DNA of 35,353 nt from Anaerolineaceae bacterium (GCA_007693385.1 REDR01000074.1:1-35353), one strand, 5' to 3'. Positions 1 to 9,526 are shown, numbered from the stretch's first letter. Numbers and translations: made by a program. Notes: generated by a model not told the origin, from the letters alone.

Positions 1-53
1 GCAGTGGTTTTGCCGTGTGCTTCTAGCTTGCGGCAAAAAATGTCAACGGAAAA

Positions 54-1070
54 TCACACCGCATCGTAGCGGACGATCACCTTGCCATTGTTGCGCCCGC
101 TTTGCAGATAATCCACCGCATCGACCACCGCTTCCACGCCGACGAACGGCGTCGGATCAACCTGCACTTTAAGCTCGCCGCTTTGCAACAGGCCGACCAA
201 CTTCATCAGATGTTCCACCAGATGATCGCGTAGATAGTGCATCAAGAACATGCTACGGATGGAGGCTGATTTCCACAGCAGTGATGTGTAGATGCGCGGC
301 GCGTTGACGGTTTCCGGCTGTCCGGCGTATTCGGTGATGTAGCCGATGATGACCAGCCGCCCGCGTGTCGCCAGATGCTTGACGCACGTATCGAACATGC
401 CACGCCCGACGGATTCATAGACTAGATTAACGCCGCGTGGATATTCCGCTTTCAGCACCGCGTCGAGGTCTTCCTCTTTGTACTGCACCACACGATCACA
501 GCCGATGCTCCGCAAGAACTCGGCTTTCTCCGCGTTTCCGCATGTGCCGATGACGTGATTGCCGGCCAGCTTCGCCAGTTGTACCGCGATGTGGCCGGTG
601 CCGCCTGCCGCCGCCGTGACCAGCACCGTCTCGCCGCTTTTCATTTCGCCTTCGATTTCCAGCCCGAACGAAGCGGTCAGCCCGCTAAGCACCAGCGTCA
701 TCATCTCCGGCGTGATGTCGGGTACGGGGATGGCGCGGGTGGCGTCGAGCGTGTAATACTCGCGGTAGCCGCCGCCCATCGTCAACGCCATGACCGGCGA
801 GCCGACCTGAAAGTTGGTGACGCCTTCGCCCACCGCCACCACTTCGCCGATCACCTCCGCGCCCAGATCAAGCGGCGGTTGCTGGCCGGGCGTGTACAAT
901 CCGGCGGTGATGTTGCGGTCAGTGGCGTTGACGCCCGCGTAATGATTACGCATGACGATCTCGCCCGCTTGCGGCGCTTCTAACGGCGTCTCTACGATTT
1001 CGGTCACAGCGCGGAAGTCACGGCCTAGACGGGCGGCGACTAATTTCTGATACGTTGCCGGTAATGTCAT
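54..1070 (-). CDS. Zinc-free MDR-family NAD(P)H oxidoreductase (quinone oxidoreductase / PTGR3-like)
   Basis: The 338-residue protein has the two-part medium-chain dehydrogenase/reductase layout. An N-terminal GroES-like domain (about 1-125) carries the GAEVIGEVVAVGEGV stretch at 70-84. A Rossmann domain follows, with the AAAGGTGH nucleotide-binding loop at 153-160. The paired cysteines of the structural zinc site are absent, which places it with the zinc-independent quinone/enone reductases. Resemblance to prostaglandin-reductase-3/ZADH2-type enzymes suggests NADPH-dependent reduction of activated C=C bonds, but the substrate cannot be read from sequence. The ATG at 1070 is preceded by a purine-rich GGAGAAAAGAG stretch. 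The gene lies downstream of the ABC ATPase on the same strand, but 133 bp of AT-rich hairpins separate them, so co-transcription is uncertain. Confidence 0.88.
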   Translation of the reverse strand: MTLPATYQKLVAARLGRDFRAVTEIVETPLEAPQAGEIVMRNHYAGVNATDRNITAGLYTPGQQPPLDLGAEVIGEVVAVGEGVTNFQVGSPVMALTMGGGYREYYTLDATRAIPVPDITPEMMTLVLSGLTASFGLEIEGEMKSGETVLVTAAAGGTGHIAVQLAKLAGNHVIGTCGNAEKAEFLRSIGCDRVVQYKEEDLDAVLKAEYPRGVNLVYESVGRGMFDTCVKHLATRGRLVIIGYITEYAGQPETVNAPRIYTSLLWKSASIRSMFLMHYLRDHLVEHLMKLVGLLQSGELKVQVDPTPFVGVEAVVDAVDYLQSGRNNGKVIVRYDAV

Positions 1071-1146
1071 AACTCTATTTCTCTTTTCTCCAAAAGGCGA
1101 TCAATTCAATAACCAAAAAGACTTTTGCATCCTTTCAAAAGTTCTT

Positions 1147-1186
1147 GCCAAAAGTTTTTGGCCTCACCTTTTTGAAAAAAGGTGAG
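1147..1186. repeat. Two adjacent AT-rich inverted repeats between minus-strand genes
   Basis: The first inverted repeat, 1147-1162, pairs GCCAAAA with TTTTGGC. The second, 1163-1186, pairs CTCACCTTTTT with its complement around a very short centre. Neither has a T-tract on its 3' side in the minus direction, so they are not textbook terminators of the ABC ATPase gene. Their AT-rich make-up stands out in a GC-rich neighbourhood. They may act as a processing or transcription-end structure, or be a copy of a dispersed repeat. Confidence 0.5.
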
Positions 1187-1203
1187 AAAAAATCATATAC
1201 TCG

Positions 1204-2160
1204 CTAGGTGACGATGCCCTGCGTCACGCCCATGAACAGCGCTTCGAGGTCGCGGACTTCTTCGCTGAAGCTGTAAATCAGGATGTCGGCTTGATTCAAC
1301 TTCTGGTTGATGAGCGCTACGCCGTCGTCGTCGCCGTTGAACTGGATTTGCACGCGGGAGCGCCCGCCCTTCGGCTCGATGATGTCTACATCCAGCACGC
1401 CGACGATGCCGCCCACCACGCCGCGCACCTGTTCGGCGACGGCTTGATCTTTGACGGTGACGACGATCACGCGATGCGGCGTCAGACGTGCCTTCATCTC
1501 CGCCATGTCGCCCTGCATAATCATCTTGCCGCCTTCGATGATGCCGATGTGCGTGCAGATGTTTTCCACGTCGGCTAAGATGTGCGTCGAGAAGAAGATC
1601 GTCTTGCCCATCTTCGCTAGCTCGACCATCAACTCGCGGATTTCAATGCGGGCGCGTGGATCGAGGCCGGATGCTGGCTCATCGAGGATCAACACCTGCG
1701 GATCATGTGCCAGCGTCCGCGCCAGTGATAGGCGCTGTTTCAACCCTTTACTCAGCTCATTGACCATATCTTCGCGGCGGTGGCTTAACTCGACCAGTTC
1801 CAGTAGGTCGGCAATCAGGCGGCGGCGTTCATCGCGGGCGATGTCGTAGCACGCGGCGAAGAAATCCAGATATTCCCACACGCGCAGATCATCGTACACG
1901 CCGAACTCGTCCGGCATATAGCCGATCATGCGGCGCACCTTCCGCCGCTCCGCGCCGATGTCGTGCCCGCCGATGGTGGCCGTGCCCGATGTGGGGCGGG
2001 TGAGCGTGGTCAAAATCCGCATGGTGGTTGTTTTGCCCGCGCCATTCGGCCCGACGAATCCATAGATCGCGCCCGGCGGCACGGTGATAGATAAGCCATC
2101 TACCGCCGTGAATTTACCGAACGTCTTAACCAGTTCCCGCGTCTCGATCATATACTGCAT
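1204..2160 (-). CDS. ABC transporter ATP-binding protein (ABC-2 type export family)
   Basis: This is a 318-residue ATPase. It has Walker A GPNGAGKT (37-44), signature LSKGLKQR (136-143), Walker B LILD plus catalytic Glu161, and the H-loop His at about 193. The usual Q-loop glutamine region reads YMPDEFGVYDDL, a variant I recall in ATPases paired with ABC-2 permeases. The roughly 90-residue C-terminal extension after the ATPase core is also typical of that group (drug, antibiotic or polysaccharide export). No permease gene lies next to it in this window, so its partner must be elsewhere. Two in-frame ATGs (2160 and 2151) are possible; the first is used here and the choice is uncertain. It diverges from dnaG. 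Confidence 0.92.
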   Translation of the reverse strand: MQYMIETRELVKTFGKFTAVDGLSITVPPGAIYGFVGPNGAGKTTTMRILTTLTRPTSGTATIGGHDIGAERRKVRRMIGYMPDEFGVYDDLRVWEYLDFFAACYDIARDERRRLIADLLELVELSHRREDMVNELSKGLKQRLSLARTLAHDPQVLILDEPASGLDPRARIEIRELMVELAKMGKTIFFSTHILADVENICTHIGIIEGGKMIMQGDMAEMKARLTPHRVIVVTVKDQAVAEQVRGVVGGIVGVLDVDIIEPKGGRSRVQIQFNGDDDGVALINQKLNQADILIYSFSEEVRDLEALFMGVTQGIVT

Positions 2161-2213
2161 ACCCGCTTGACCTTTGATTGACCGTCAGAAATAACTCACG
2201 ACTCCCGCGCCCC

Positions 2214-2219
2214 ATTATA
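2214..2219 (-). promoter_or_regulatory. Candidate -10 box of the ABC ATPase gene
   Basis: On the minus strand this reads TATAAT, 54 bp before the ATG at 2160. I see no convincing -35 hexamer 17 bp upstream. Confidence 0.4.
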
Positions 2220-2290
2220 GCGCAAAATGGCGCAAATCGGACGCGAGATAACCGAACAGAAATTCTTATGCGATTCTGATGTTAGACCGC

Positions 2291-2319
2291 TTGCCGTGAT
2301 GCGTTCATCTACCTATAAT
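2291..2319 (+). promoter_or_regulatory. Sigma-70-type promoter of the dnaG-rpoD operon
   Basis: TTGCCG at 2291-2296 is separated by exactly 17 bp from a consensus TATAAT at 2314-2319. The predicted start near 2326 leaves a leader of about 27 nt before dnaG. Confidence 0.75.
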
Positions 2320-2352
2320 AGATAGTCTCGGAAAGTATGTGTGGGGCGGTAG

Positions 2353-4497
2353 ATGTCACCGACGGACGAGATTAAAGCACGTTTGGATATTGTCAACTAT
2401 ATCTCGCAATACGTCCCGCTTAAAAAGGCCGGGCGCACTTATAAAGCCTGCTGTCCTTTCCACAACGAGAGTACCCCCTCATTCAACGTAGACCCGGATC
2501 GGGGATCGTGGCGATGCTTCGGCGCGTGCGGCGAAGGCGGCGACATTTTCAGCTTCGCGCAGAAGTATCACGGCTGGGACTTCCGGCAAGCGCTGGAAGA
2601 ACTGGGCAAGCTGGCCGGTGTGGAAGTCCGCAAGCAGAGTCCGCAACAGCGCGAACAAGACGCCCACCGCGACCATCTGCGCGGCTTGATGAAAGCCGCC
2701 GCCGAGCTATTCCACGCGCACCTGACCGAGCCGCAGAGCGAGCAGGCGCGGCTGGCCGCCGCCTACGCCCGCCAGAAGCGCGGCTTCACCGACGAGACGA
2801 TCACCGCATTTCAGATCGGCTTCGCGCCGCACGGCTGGTCGAATACGCTGGACGCGCTGACCGCCATCGGCTATGACGTGGCCGACTTGATCGCGGTCGG
2901 GCTGGTCATCAAGAACGATCAAGGCCGCGTTTATGATCGCTTCCGCCATCGCCTGATGATCCCGATACGCGATGAACGCGGGCGGGTGGTCGGCTTCGGC
3001 GCCCGCGCTTTGAATCCCGAAGACAACCCGAAATATTTGAATTCACCGCAGACGCCGCTATTCGACAAGAGCCGCATCCTGTTCGGGCTGGATACCGCCC
3101 GCCGCGCCATCCGCGAGAGCGAAACGGCGGTCATCGTTGAGGGCTACATGGACGCGATACAGGCGCAACAGGCCGGATTTTACAACGTCGTGGCGCAGAT
3201 GGGCACCGCGATGACCGAGACGCAACTCGGATTGATCGCGCCGCGCTACGCGAAAAAGATCATCCTTGCGCTGGACGCCGACGCCGCCGGACAGAACGCC
3301 GCCCGCCGCAGTCTGGAAGTCGCCCGCCAGACGCTACAGGCCGACTATGCCGGGCGCATGTCGGTTGATATGCGCGTGTTGCAGATGCCGGACGCTAAAG
3401 ACCCCGACGACCTCATCCGCGAAGCGCCGGAGATGTGGCAGGCGCATCTGGACGCCGCCTTGCCGGTGGCCGATTTTGTCATCCAGATGGAGGCGGCAGG
3501 GTTGAGCGATGACGCGGGCATTCATCAACGCGAGGCTATCGCCCGCCGCCTGTTGCCGATTCTCATCGCGTCGGAGAGCGACATCTACACGCACGAGAAC
3601 ATTCAAAAGCTGGCGCTACGACTTCGCATACCGGAGAAAAAATTGCTGGCATGGGCGGGTCAACAGCGCGAGCAAATGTTGCGATCCGCCCCGCCCGCCG
3701 CGCCGGATCATGCCGCGCCGCCGGATGGCGACATGGTGGAAGTCTCCGATGATGACTTTTACAGCGACGTTGAAGCCTACCGTCAGATGCAATCCGGAGA
3801 GATGCCGCCCGCATCGTCCGCGCCGCCCACCGCCACCGATGACGACGATCTGACGCCGATCCCGCGCCCGTCAGCCGTGCCGCTGACAGCGCAGGCGGCG
3901 TCCGGCGACAACGTGCAGGAGGGCTATTGTTTGCGGATGTTATTCCTACATCCCCCCGTGTATTATCAAATTAATCGCCGCCTGCGCGAAATCGCGGCCG
4001 GGGATGATGACCTACTGGAAACCGCCTTCATTGATTTCGGCGTGGCTGACTTCACGCGGCACGATTACCGCGCCCTGATGCAGATGTTCCTGTTCGGCTT
4101 GCGTCAGGCGGAGGCCGAATTGCTGGACTTCATGCGCGAGACGCTTGACCCGGCCATGCGTGCCGAGCTAGAGCGCCTGATCGACGATGAGCGCGTGACC
4201 GTCTCCCAGCGCGTCAACAGCCGCTTTGACGCTGACCGCGAGCAACTATGGAAACAACATAAACGGCGTGCAATGCCCGCCTTTGACCCTGAAAAAGAAG
4301 CGATTTTGAAGGCGCTAGAGTTGCGGCGTGCCCGGCTCAAGCGCGAAGTTGACGCCGGTCGCTTTGCGATGATCGACGCGCAACGCCAGCGAGACGAGGC
4401 CGCCGCCGCGCAAATCAGCGCCCAATTCATCATCATCCGCCGCGCACTCGAACGACTCGACGGTGCGCTGGCCGATCAGCGCCGCAAGTTTGCTTGA
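2353..4497 (+). CDS. dnaG: DNA primase DnaG
   Basis: The 714-residue protein makes RNA primers at the replication fork. The N-terminal CHC2-type zinc finger has ligands C34-x2-H37 and C55-x3-C59; the second pair is spaced by three residues where many primases have two. The catalytic core includes the YDRFRHRLMIPIRD region near 194-207. The TOPRIM domain shows VEGYMD with Glu263 and the DAD pair Asp308/Asp310. A low-complexity Pro/Ala/Asp-rich linker (about 440-510) leads to a helical C-terminal domain expected to contact the replicative helicase. It is the first gene of a classic replication/transcription operon: rpoD starts 18 bp after its stop, behind a GAGG ribosome site. This makes it slightly longer than the roughly 600-residue typical DnaG. 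Confidence 0.97.
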   Translation: MSPTDEIKARLDIVNYISQYVPLKKAGRTYKACCPFHNESTPSFNVDPDRGSWRCFGACGEGGDIFSFAQKYHGWDFRQALEELGKLAGVEVRKQSPQQREQDAHRDHLRGLMKAAAELFHAHLTEPQSEQARLAAAYARQKRGFTDETITAFQIGFAPHGWSNTLDALTAIGYDVADLIAVGLVIKNDQGRVYDRFRHRLMIPIRDERGRVVGFGARALNPEDNPKYLNSPQTPLFDKSRILFGLDTARRAIRESETAVIVEGYMDAIQAQQAGFYNVVAQMGTAMTETQLGLIAPRYAKKIILALDADAAGQNAARRSLEVARQTLQADYAGRMSVDMRVLQMPDAKDPDDLIREAPEMWQAHLDAALPVADFVIQMEAAGLSDDAGIHQREAIARRLLPILIASESDIYTHENIQKLALRLRIPEKKLLAWAGQQREQMLRSAPPAAPDHAAPPDGDMVEVSDDDFYSDVEAYRQMQSGEMPPASSAPPTATDDDDLTPIPRPSAVPLTAQAASGDNVQEGYCLRMLFLHPPVYYQINRRLREIAAGDDDLLETAFIDFGVADFTRHDYRALMQMFLFGLRQAEAELLDFMRETLDPAMRAELERLIDDERVTVSQRVNSRFDADREQLWKQHKRRAMPAFDPEKEAILKALELRRARLKREVDAGRFAMIDAQRQRDEAAAAQISAQFIIIRRALERLDGALADQRRKFA

Positions 4498-4515
4498 ACG
4501 ATTGACGAGGATATT

Positions 4516-6111
4516 ATGGCGAATAAGAACAACCGCAAAAATACATCCGGCATCGACATTGACGACCTCAACGATGAATTTGATTTTGAAGACGACGAAG
4601 AATCTACTGACGACATTGACGACATCGACGAAGTAGAAGACGAGGAAGAAGAGGACGAAGAAGAAGAGGACGAGGACGCGATCAACGAGCGCCGACTGGA
4701 CGCCATCTCAATGGCGGATGATCCGGTGCGGATGTACCTCAAAGAGATCGGGCAGGTGCCGCTTCTGGATACCAACCGCGAAATCTGGCTCAGTATGCAG
4801 ATGGCGTCCGACCGCCTGACGCAGAAGTTGATCGACGAGTTATCGCAGGTGAAAGAGGGCGAAGAACCGCTCGACGGCCTGCCGAAGATGATCGACGTGG
4901 TGAAGCTGGCTTATCGGTACGTGGCCGATAATTGGTCGCAGGTGCTGGCGATTGCCGTCGATTATCCGCAGGAATCGCCCGACATCCGCGACCTGATCGA
5001 CGAGGTGCAGGCGGTCAATAGCGACTGGGACGTGACCGAAAAATCTTATGTGCGCCGCTATCTGCGCCAGAACGATTGGGGGCGTGATGATCGCTGGACG
5101 GAATTGGCGCGGCGCATCTTCGATGTGATGCACGGCCTGTTCTTGATCCCGTTCGACCAGCAGATCGCGCTACGCGCTCATGTGCGCGAGAACGACGGCC
5201 AATTGCCGCCGCCGGAATTATTCGAGCGCTGGCTACTGCAAGATGAAGAATCCGTCGATGAATTGCCGCATCATTTCGAGAGCGTCGAGCTAAAGTCTGA
5301 GGCGGCGGCGGAAGCGCTCACCCGCGCTAATCTGCGGCTGGTGGTCAGCGTGGCGAAGCGCTACATGGGGCGCGGCATCAACTTTCTCGATCTGATTCAA
5401 GAGGGCAATATCGGCCTGTTACGCGCCGTCGCCAAGTTCGACCACACCAAAGGCTTTAAGTTCAGCACTTACGCGACATGGTGGATTCGGCAGGCGATCA
5501 GCCGCGCCATCGCCGATCAAGCGCGGACGATCCGCATTCCGGTTCACATGGTCGAGACGATCAACCGGCTGATGCGCGTCCAGCGCGATCTGCTACAGCA
5601 TCTCGGCGCGGAGCCGAGCGCCGAGCAAGTCGCGCTAGAGATGGAATTCCTGACGCCGGAGGAGACGGAAGCCATCAAGCTACTGCGCGAAAACGGCACG
5701 CAACTCGACCCCAGCTTACAGCGAAAACTGCGCCGCGCCGCGCAGAAAGTCCGCAAGATCATGCGCATCAGTCAAGAGCCGATGAGCCTTGAAATGCCCA
5801 TCGGACAGGAAGACAGCAGTCTGCTAGGCGATTTCATCGAAGATGACAAGATTATGGGGCCGGTGGATGCCGCCAGCCGTCAGCTACTCAAAGAGCAGAT
5901 TCGCTCCGCGCTGGGCGTGTTGAGCGAGCGCGAGCGCGAAGTGCTGGAAATGCGCTTCGGCCTGCGTGACGGGCAAGACCACACGCTAGAGGAAGTCGGG
6001 CGCTATTTCGGCGTCACCCGCGAGCGCATCCGCCAGATTGAAGCGAAGGCGCTTCGCAAATTGCGCCACCCAACGCGCAGTCGCCAATTGCGCGATTATC
6101 TGGAAATGTAG
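4516..6111 (+). CDS. rpoD: Primary RNA polymerase sigma factor (sigma-70, RpoD)
   Basis: The 531-residue sigma factor opens with a very acidic, low-complexity segment (about 12-55) in place of a normal region 1.1. Region 1.2 follows ([16 protein letters not shown], 69-84). Region 2 spans about 270-345, with the RpoC-binding and -10-recognition parts [17 protein letters not shown] and [15 protein letters not shown]. Region 3 contains an extra stretch (about 378-412) compared with E. coli RpoD, before the [10 protein letters not shown] and LGDFIEDD motifs. Region 4 (about 465-531) ends with the -35-binding helix-turn-helix [18 protein letters not shown]. The complete region 1.2 and strong region 4 fit a housekeeping sigma rather than an alternative one. 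It shares a promoter with dnaG. Confidence 0.96.
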   Translation: MANKNNRKNTSGIDIDDLNDEFDFEDDEESTDDIDDIDEVEDEEEEDEEEEDEDAINERRLDAISMADDPVRMYLKEIGQVPLLDTNREIWLSMQMASDRLTQKLIDELSQVKEGEEPLDGLPKMIDVVKLAYRYVADNWSQVLAIAVDYPQESPDIRDLIDEVQAVNSDWDVTEKSYVRRYLRQNDWGRDDRWTELARRIFDVMHGLFLIPFDQQIALRAHVRENDGQLPPPELFERWLLQDEESVDELPHHFESVELKSEAAAEALTRANLRLVVSVAKRYMGRGINFLDLIQEGNIGLLRAVAKFDHTKGFKFSTYATWWIRQAISRAIADQARTIRIPVHMVETINRLMRVQRDLLQHLGAEPSAEQVALEMEFLTPEETEAIKLLRENGTQLDPSLQRKLRRAAQKVRKIMRISQEPMSLEMPIGQEDSSLLGDFIEDDKIMGPVDAASRQLLKEQIRSALGVLSEREREVLEMRFGLRDGQDHTLEEVGRYFGVTRERIRQIEAKALRKLRHPTRSRQLRDYLEM

Positions 6112-6118
6112 CCGATTG

Positions 6119-7096
6119 ATGGTCATGCAGACGCTCAAATTCTGTCCGGTGTGCGGCGATGAACTGGGCGAAAAAGCGGACGGCGGACGCTTGCGCCCAT
6201 CGTGCGCTAGTTGCGGTTATGTGCATTACGTCAATCCGGTGCCCGGCGTCGGCCTGTTGATTGAGATGGACGGCGGCATTGTGCTGATCCAGCGCAAGAA
6301 CCCGCCGCACCGTCTGGAATGGACGTTGCCTAGCGGCTTCGTTGAGGCGGATGAAAGCGCCGAAGAATCCGCCATCCGCGAGGCCGAAGAAGAAACCGGC
6401 CTCAAGACTGAAATCGTGGAGATGATGGGCGTCAACTCGTTTCCGGAGGGGCCGCCGGTCAGTGGCATCATGATATTCTACCGTCTGCGCCCTATCGGTG
6501 GCGAATTGCGCGGCGGTGATGATGCGCTGTCGGCGGCGGTGTTTCAGCCGGACGAGGTGCCGCTTTTGCCCTTCCGCACGCACCGCGAGATCATGGCCGA
6601 ATGGCTGGCGGTGCAGGCTGATAATGACCGCGCCCGCCGTGAGACTGACCCGCCCCGCGCCGATTTTTTCATCCGGCCATTCGAGCCTGCCGACACCGAC
6701 GAGGTGATCGGCCTGCTGGCGACCATTCCGGCCAACCGTCAACTGAACGAGGCCGGATGGTCGGCGGTGGCTTTGCGCTTGCGCGAATCGCCGATGCTGG
6801 AAATGTTCGTCGCGCAGACGCACGACCAGCCGCAGATGCTGGTCGGTTGCGTGTCGCTTTCGGTGGCGCGGGCGCTGACGCAAGGCTACGGCATGATTAA
6901 CGATATGGCCGTTCTGCCGACGTACCGGCGGCGCGGGGTGGGCGCGTCGTTGCTGGCGGCGGTCTTGCGGCGTGCCAATCAATTGAGTCTGGCCTCTCTG
7001 CTGGTCAACACGGAACGCGCCAACGATCAAGCGCAGGCGTTTCTGGTGGCGGCGGGATTCCAGCAGACCGGCATCATGACGCTGAAAATCCGCTAG
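6119..7096 (+). CDS. Zinc-ribbon / Nudix hydrolase / GNAT acetyltransferase fusion
   Basis: The 325-residue protein joins three modules. A zinc ribbon (C9, C12, C29, C32) leads into a Nudix domain whose box at 73-95 is a perfect G-x5-E-x7-REAEEETGL. From about residue 183 a GNAT fold follows, with the acetyl-CoA loop RRRGVG. The ribbon plus Nudix part resembles NudC-type or ADP-ribose-type pyrophosphatases; the substrate and the acetyl acceptor are unknown. An upstream in-frame ATG at 6038 would overlap rpoD by more than 70 bp. The ATG at 6119 (or 6125), just past the rpoD stop, is far more plausible and makes this the third gene of the dnaG operon. Confidence 0.85.
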   Translation: MVMQTLKFCPVCGDELGEKADGGRLRPSCASCGYVHYVNPVPGVGLLIEMDGGIVLIQRKNPPHRLEWTLPSGFVEADESAEESAIREAEEETGLKTEIVEMMGVNSFPEGPPVSGIMIFYRLRPIGGELRGGDDALSAAVFQPDEVPLLPFRTHREIMAEWLAVQADNDRARRETDPPRADFFIRPFEPADTDEVIGLLATIPANRQLNEAGWSAVALRLRESPMLEMFVAQTHDQPQMLVGCVSLSVARALTQGYGMINDMAVLPTYRRRGVGASLLAAVLRRANQLSLASLLVNTERANDQAQAFLVAAGFQQTGIMTLKIR

Positions 7097-7124
7097 GCGC
7101 GGGTGGAATTCATCCGGCCTTTAT

Positions 7125-7153
7125 TTGCGAGTTGCGGGCGTAAATGTTATAAA
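7125..7153 (+). promoter_or_regulatory. Promoter of the solute-binding-protein gene
   Basis: TTGCGA at 7125-7130, a 17-bp spacer, and TATAAA at 7148-7153. The predicted start is about 35 nt before the ATG at 7196. Confidence 0.6.
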
Positions 7154-7195
7154 ATCCCCTCATCGCTGGCTTAAAGCACGATTGGATGATGAATC

Positions 7196-8071
7196 ATGAA
7201 ACGATTATTCCTGCTGATCGCAATTGTGATGATGATGAGCGCGGGGACATTGGCCGTCCTCAGCGCGGAGGAAGAAGACGAAGGGCGCGGCACGCTGATT
7301 GATGTGCTGGCCGGTCTGGTGGTGGTACGCATTGGCGAATTGCCCGATCTGGACGGGCAGACGGTGCGCGTCGCCGCCATGAACGCTTACCCGCCATTCA
7401 ACGACATCAACGTTGAAGGCCGCGCCATCGGCTGGGATTATGATTTGATGGATGAGCTATGCGCCCGCTTGAATTGCACGCCGCAATTCGTCGAAATCGC
7501 GTGGGCGGGGCTGATTGATTCCGTCGCTGATGGTACGAACGATATGGCGGTGAACGGTATCACCATCATTGATGAACGCCGTGATCGGGTGGACTTCTCC
7601 GACCCGTATATCACCTTGCGGCAAGTGCTGGTGGTGCGGATCAACGAAGAGCGCTTCAGCAACGCGGCGGAATTCGCGGCGGACGAATCGTTGCGGTTGA
7701 TGGGGCTGACCGGCACGACCAATCTCGCCGCCGCCTATGATCTGCTGGGTGAAGATAGCCCGCGTGTCATCGAGACGGAAGCCGAGTTCGAGAATATGAT
7801 TGTCGCGTTGATCGCTGGCGAGACGGACGCCATCGTGATGGACGACGTGGCCGCCCGCCGTTTCGTCAATCAAACGCCGGACGCCATCCGCTTAATCGAC
7901 GAGACGATCAGCGATGTCGAAGAACTGGCGATGATCTTCACACGCGGTTCTGATCTGCTCGCGCCGTTTAACGCGGCGTTGGCTTCCATGCGTGAAGACG
8001 GCTCGCTGGAAACTCTGCGCGATTTCTGGTTCTTCCCGGATGAAGACGACGAAGAAGACGGCGACGAATAA
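7196..8071 (+). CDS. Secreted ABC-transporter solute-binding protein, amino-acid (SBP_bac_3) type
   Basis: The 291-residue protein begins with a signal peptide (basic MKR, then a hydrophobic core to about residue 24). No lipobox cysteine is visible, so it may stay attached by an uncleaved anchor or be released. The body follows the polar-amino-acid-binding fold: [13 protein letters not shown] near the start, [14 protein letters not shown] for the first lobe, and [14 protein letters not shown] at the hinge. The C-terminus is a striking Asp/Glu tail. No permease or ATPase lies beside it, so it is an orphan binding protein, or a sensor-type one. It is monocistronic: its own promoter precedes it and a strong hairpin follows it. 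Confidence 0.85.
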   Translation: MKRLFLLIAIVMMMSAGTLAVLSAEEEDEGRGTLIDVLAGLVVVRIGELPDLDGQTVRVAAMNAYPPFNDINVEGRAIGWDYDLMDELCARLNCTPQFVEIAWAGLIDSVADGTNDMAVNGITIIDERRDRVDFSDPYITLRQVLVVRINEERFSNAAEFAADESLRLMGLTGTTNLAAAYDLLGEDSPRVIETEAEFENMIVALIAGETDAIVMDDVAARRFVNQTPDAIRLIDETISDVEELAMIFTRGSDLLAPFNAALASMREDGSLETLRDFWFFPDEDDEEDGDE

Positions 8072-8076
8072 CGCGC

Positions 8077-8106
8077 AAAAAGGCGTAGCACACGCTACGC
8101 CCTTTT
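8077..8106. terminator. Bidirectional intrinsic terminator
   Basis: GGCGTAGC (8082-8089) pairs with GCTACGCC (8094-8101) around an ACAC loop. It is flanked by A5 on the left and T4 on the right, so both strands give a stem followed by Ts. It sits between the convergent solute-binding-protein and ferredoxin-reductase genes. Confidence 0.8.
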
Positions 8107-8116
8107 GATTTTGATG

Positions 8117-9526
8117 TTACGGCGTGGTCGCGCCGTCCAGCGCGGCCAGCATATCCTCAACGCGGCTGAACTTCAGGCGGGAACGCCCCACCGCCGCGCC
8201 GCGCTCTTGCTCGATGCGGTCAATCGTCTGCCAGTCGGCGAACGTCACCACGCGCACGCCCTTGGCGCTGAGGTGCGCGTCTACCGCGTCGCGGGCGGCT
8301 GTCTGCGGCTGGTTGAGCGCATCGCCGCGCATATCGTCCAGCAGTTGCTCCACCGTCTCGACGGCATCCGGCTTGTTGGTGCCGATGATGCCTGACGGCC
8401 CGCGCTTGATCCACCCGACGACGTAATTGCCGGTTAGTTGCTGGTCAGCGCCGTGCGCGGTCAGCACGCGGCCTCTGTCGTTGGGGATGATGCCCCACCG
8501 ATCATAGAACGGCACATCCGGCAACGGCACGCCCAGATAGCCCACCGAGCGAAACACCAGCCCGACGGGGACGGTGTACGTCTGGTCGGTGGCGCGTGGC
8601 CGGATACCGCCGCGCTCGTCCAGATATAGCTCGTTGCGTACCAGCGTGATCGACTCGACACAGCCTTCGCCGTTGATCGCCGTCGGTGACGCCAGAAAAT
8701 GCAGATATAGCCGCTTGCGTTTACCCTGTGGCGGACGCTCTGACAATTCGCGCATGATCTGCACGTTTTTGACGTCCTTCTTGTCGGCGTCGGGGCTTTC
8801 GATGTACTTCTGGCTGATCTCGTCGAGCGTGATTTCATCATTCTCGATGATGAGGTCGGCTTCTTCCAGTTCGCCCAACTCTTTGATTTCGGGATTGGTG
8901 AAGGCGGCCTGTGCCGGGCCGCGCCGCCCGAAGATGTGTATTTCGCGCACGCGACTGCGCGCCAGCGCATCGAGCGCGTAGTCGGCGATGTCGGTTTCGC
9001 GCAGTTCGCGCTCGCTCCGCGCCAGAATGCGGGCGACATCCATCGCCACATTGCCCACGCCGATCACGGCGACGCTCTCCTGCGATAGATCAAACTGAAA
9101 ATCACGATATTCGGGGTGACCGTTATACCAGCCGACGAAGGCCGTCGCCGCGTGACTGCCGGGCAGGTCTTCGCCTGCGATGTTCAGACTGCGGTCAGAC
9201 TGTGCGCCCACCGCGTAGATGACGGCGTGATAGAACTGGGTCATGTCCGCGTAGGTCATGTCGCGCCCGAACATCACATTGCCATAGAAGCGGAAGCCGG
9301 ATTTTGCGGCGACGCGCTCGTAATTTCTGGTCACGGATTTGATCTTCTGATGATCCGGTGCGACGCCGCCCCGTACTAACCCGAAAGGCGTGGGCAGTTT
9401 CTCGAACATATCGACTTCGACGCTGACATCCTTCTGCTTCAGCAGATGATCGGCGGCGTAAAAGCCGGAAGGTCCGCTTCCGATGATGGCGACGCGCAAC
9501 GGTTGTGAGGGGGTACCAATAGCCAT
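8117..9526 (-). CDS. fprA: FprA-like ferredoxin-NADP+ reductase (adrenodoxin-reductase family)
   Basis: A 469-residue flavoprotein that would move electrons between NADPH and ferredoxin through FAD. The FAD-binding motif is VAIIGSGPSGFYAADHLL near the N-terminus, followed by FEKLPTPFGLVRGGVAPDH, a signature of this family. A second dinucleotide motif, VIGVGNVAMDVARIL, starts the NADP domain, and FGRRGPAQAAFT is also characteristic. The C-terminal VVGWIKRGPSGIIGTNK closes the FAD site. The upstream in-frame TTG at 9556 is a poor start. The ATG at 9526 has an AGAGAAAG ribosome site and begins close to the FAD motif, so it is preferred. It follows the GMC oxidase by 86 bp but has its own extended -10 promoter and a CRP/FNR-type site. 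Confidence 0.92.
   Translation of the reverse strand: MAIGTPSQPLRVAIIGSGPSGFYAADHLLKQKDVSVEVDMFEKLPTPFGLVRGGVAPDHQKIKSVTRNYERVAAKSGFRFYGNVMFGRDMTYADMTQFYHAVIYAVGAQSDRSLNIAGEDLPGSHAATAFVGWYNGHPEYRDFQFDLSQESVAVIGVGNVAMDVARILARSERELRETDIADYALDALARSRVREIHIFGRRGPAQAAFTNPEIKELGELEEADLIIENDEITLDEISQKYIESPDADKKDVKNVQIMRELSERPPQGKRKRLYLHFLASPTAINGEGCVESITLVRNELYLDERGGIRPRATDQTYTVPVGLVFRSVGYLGVPLPDVPFYDRWGIIPNDRGRVLTAHGADQQLTGNYVVGWIKRGPSGIIGTNKPDAVETVEQLLDDMRGDALNQPQTAARDAVDAHLSAKGVRVVTFADWQTIDRIEQERGAAVGRSRLKFSRVEDMLAALDGATTP

Noticed and set aside
6014-7030. 338-codon minus-strand ORF
   Set aside because: It is antisense to rpoD and the Nudix-GNAT gene, His/Arg/Gln-rich with no motif; a shadow of GC-rich coding sequence.
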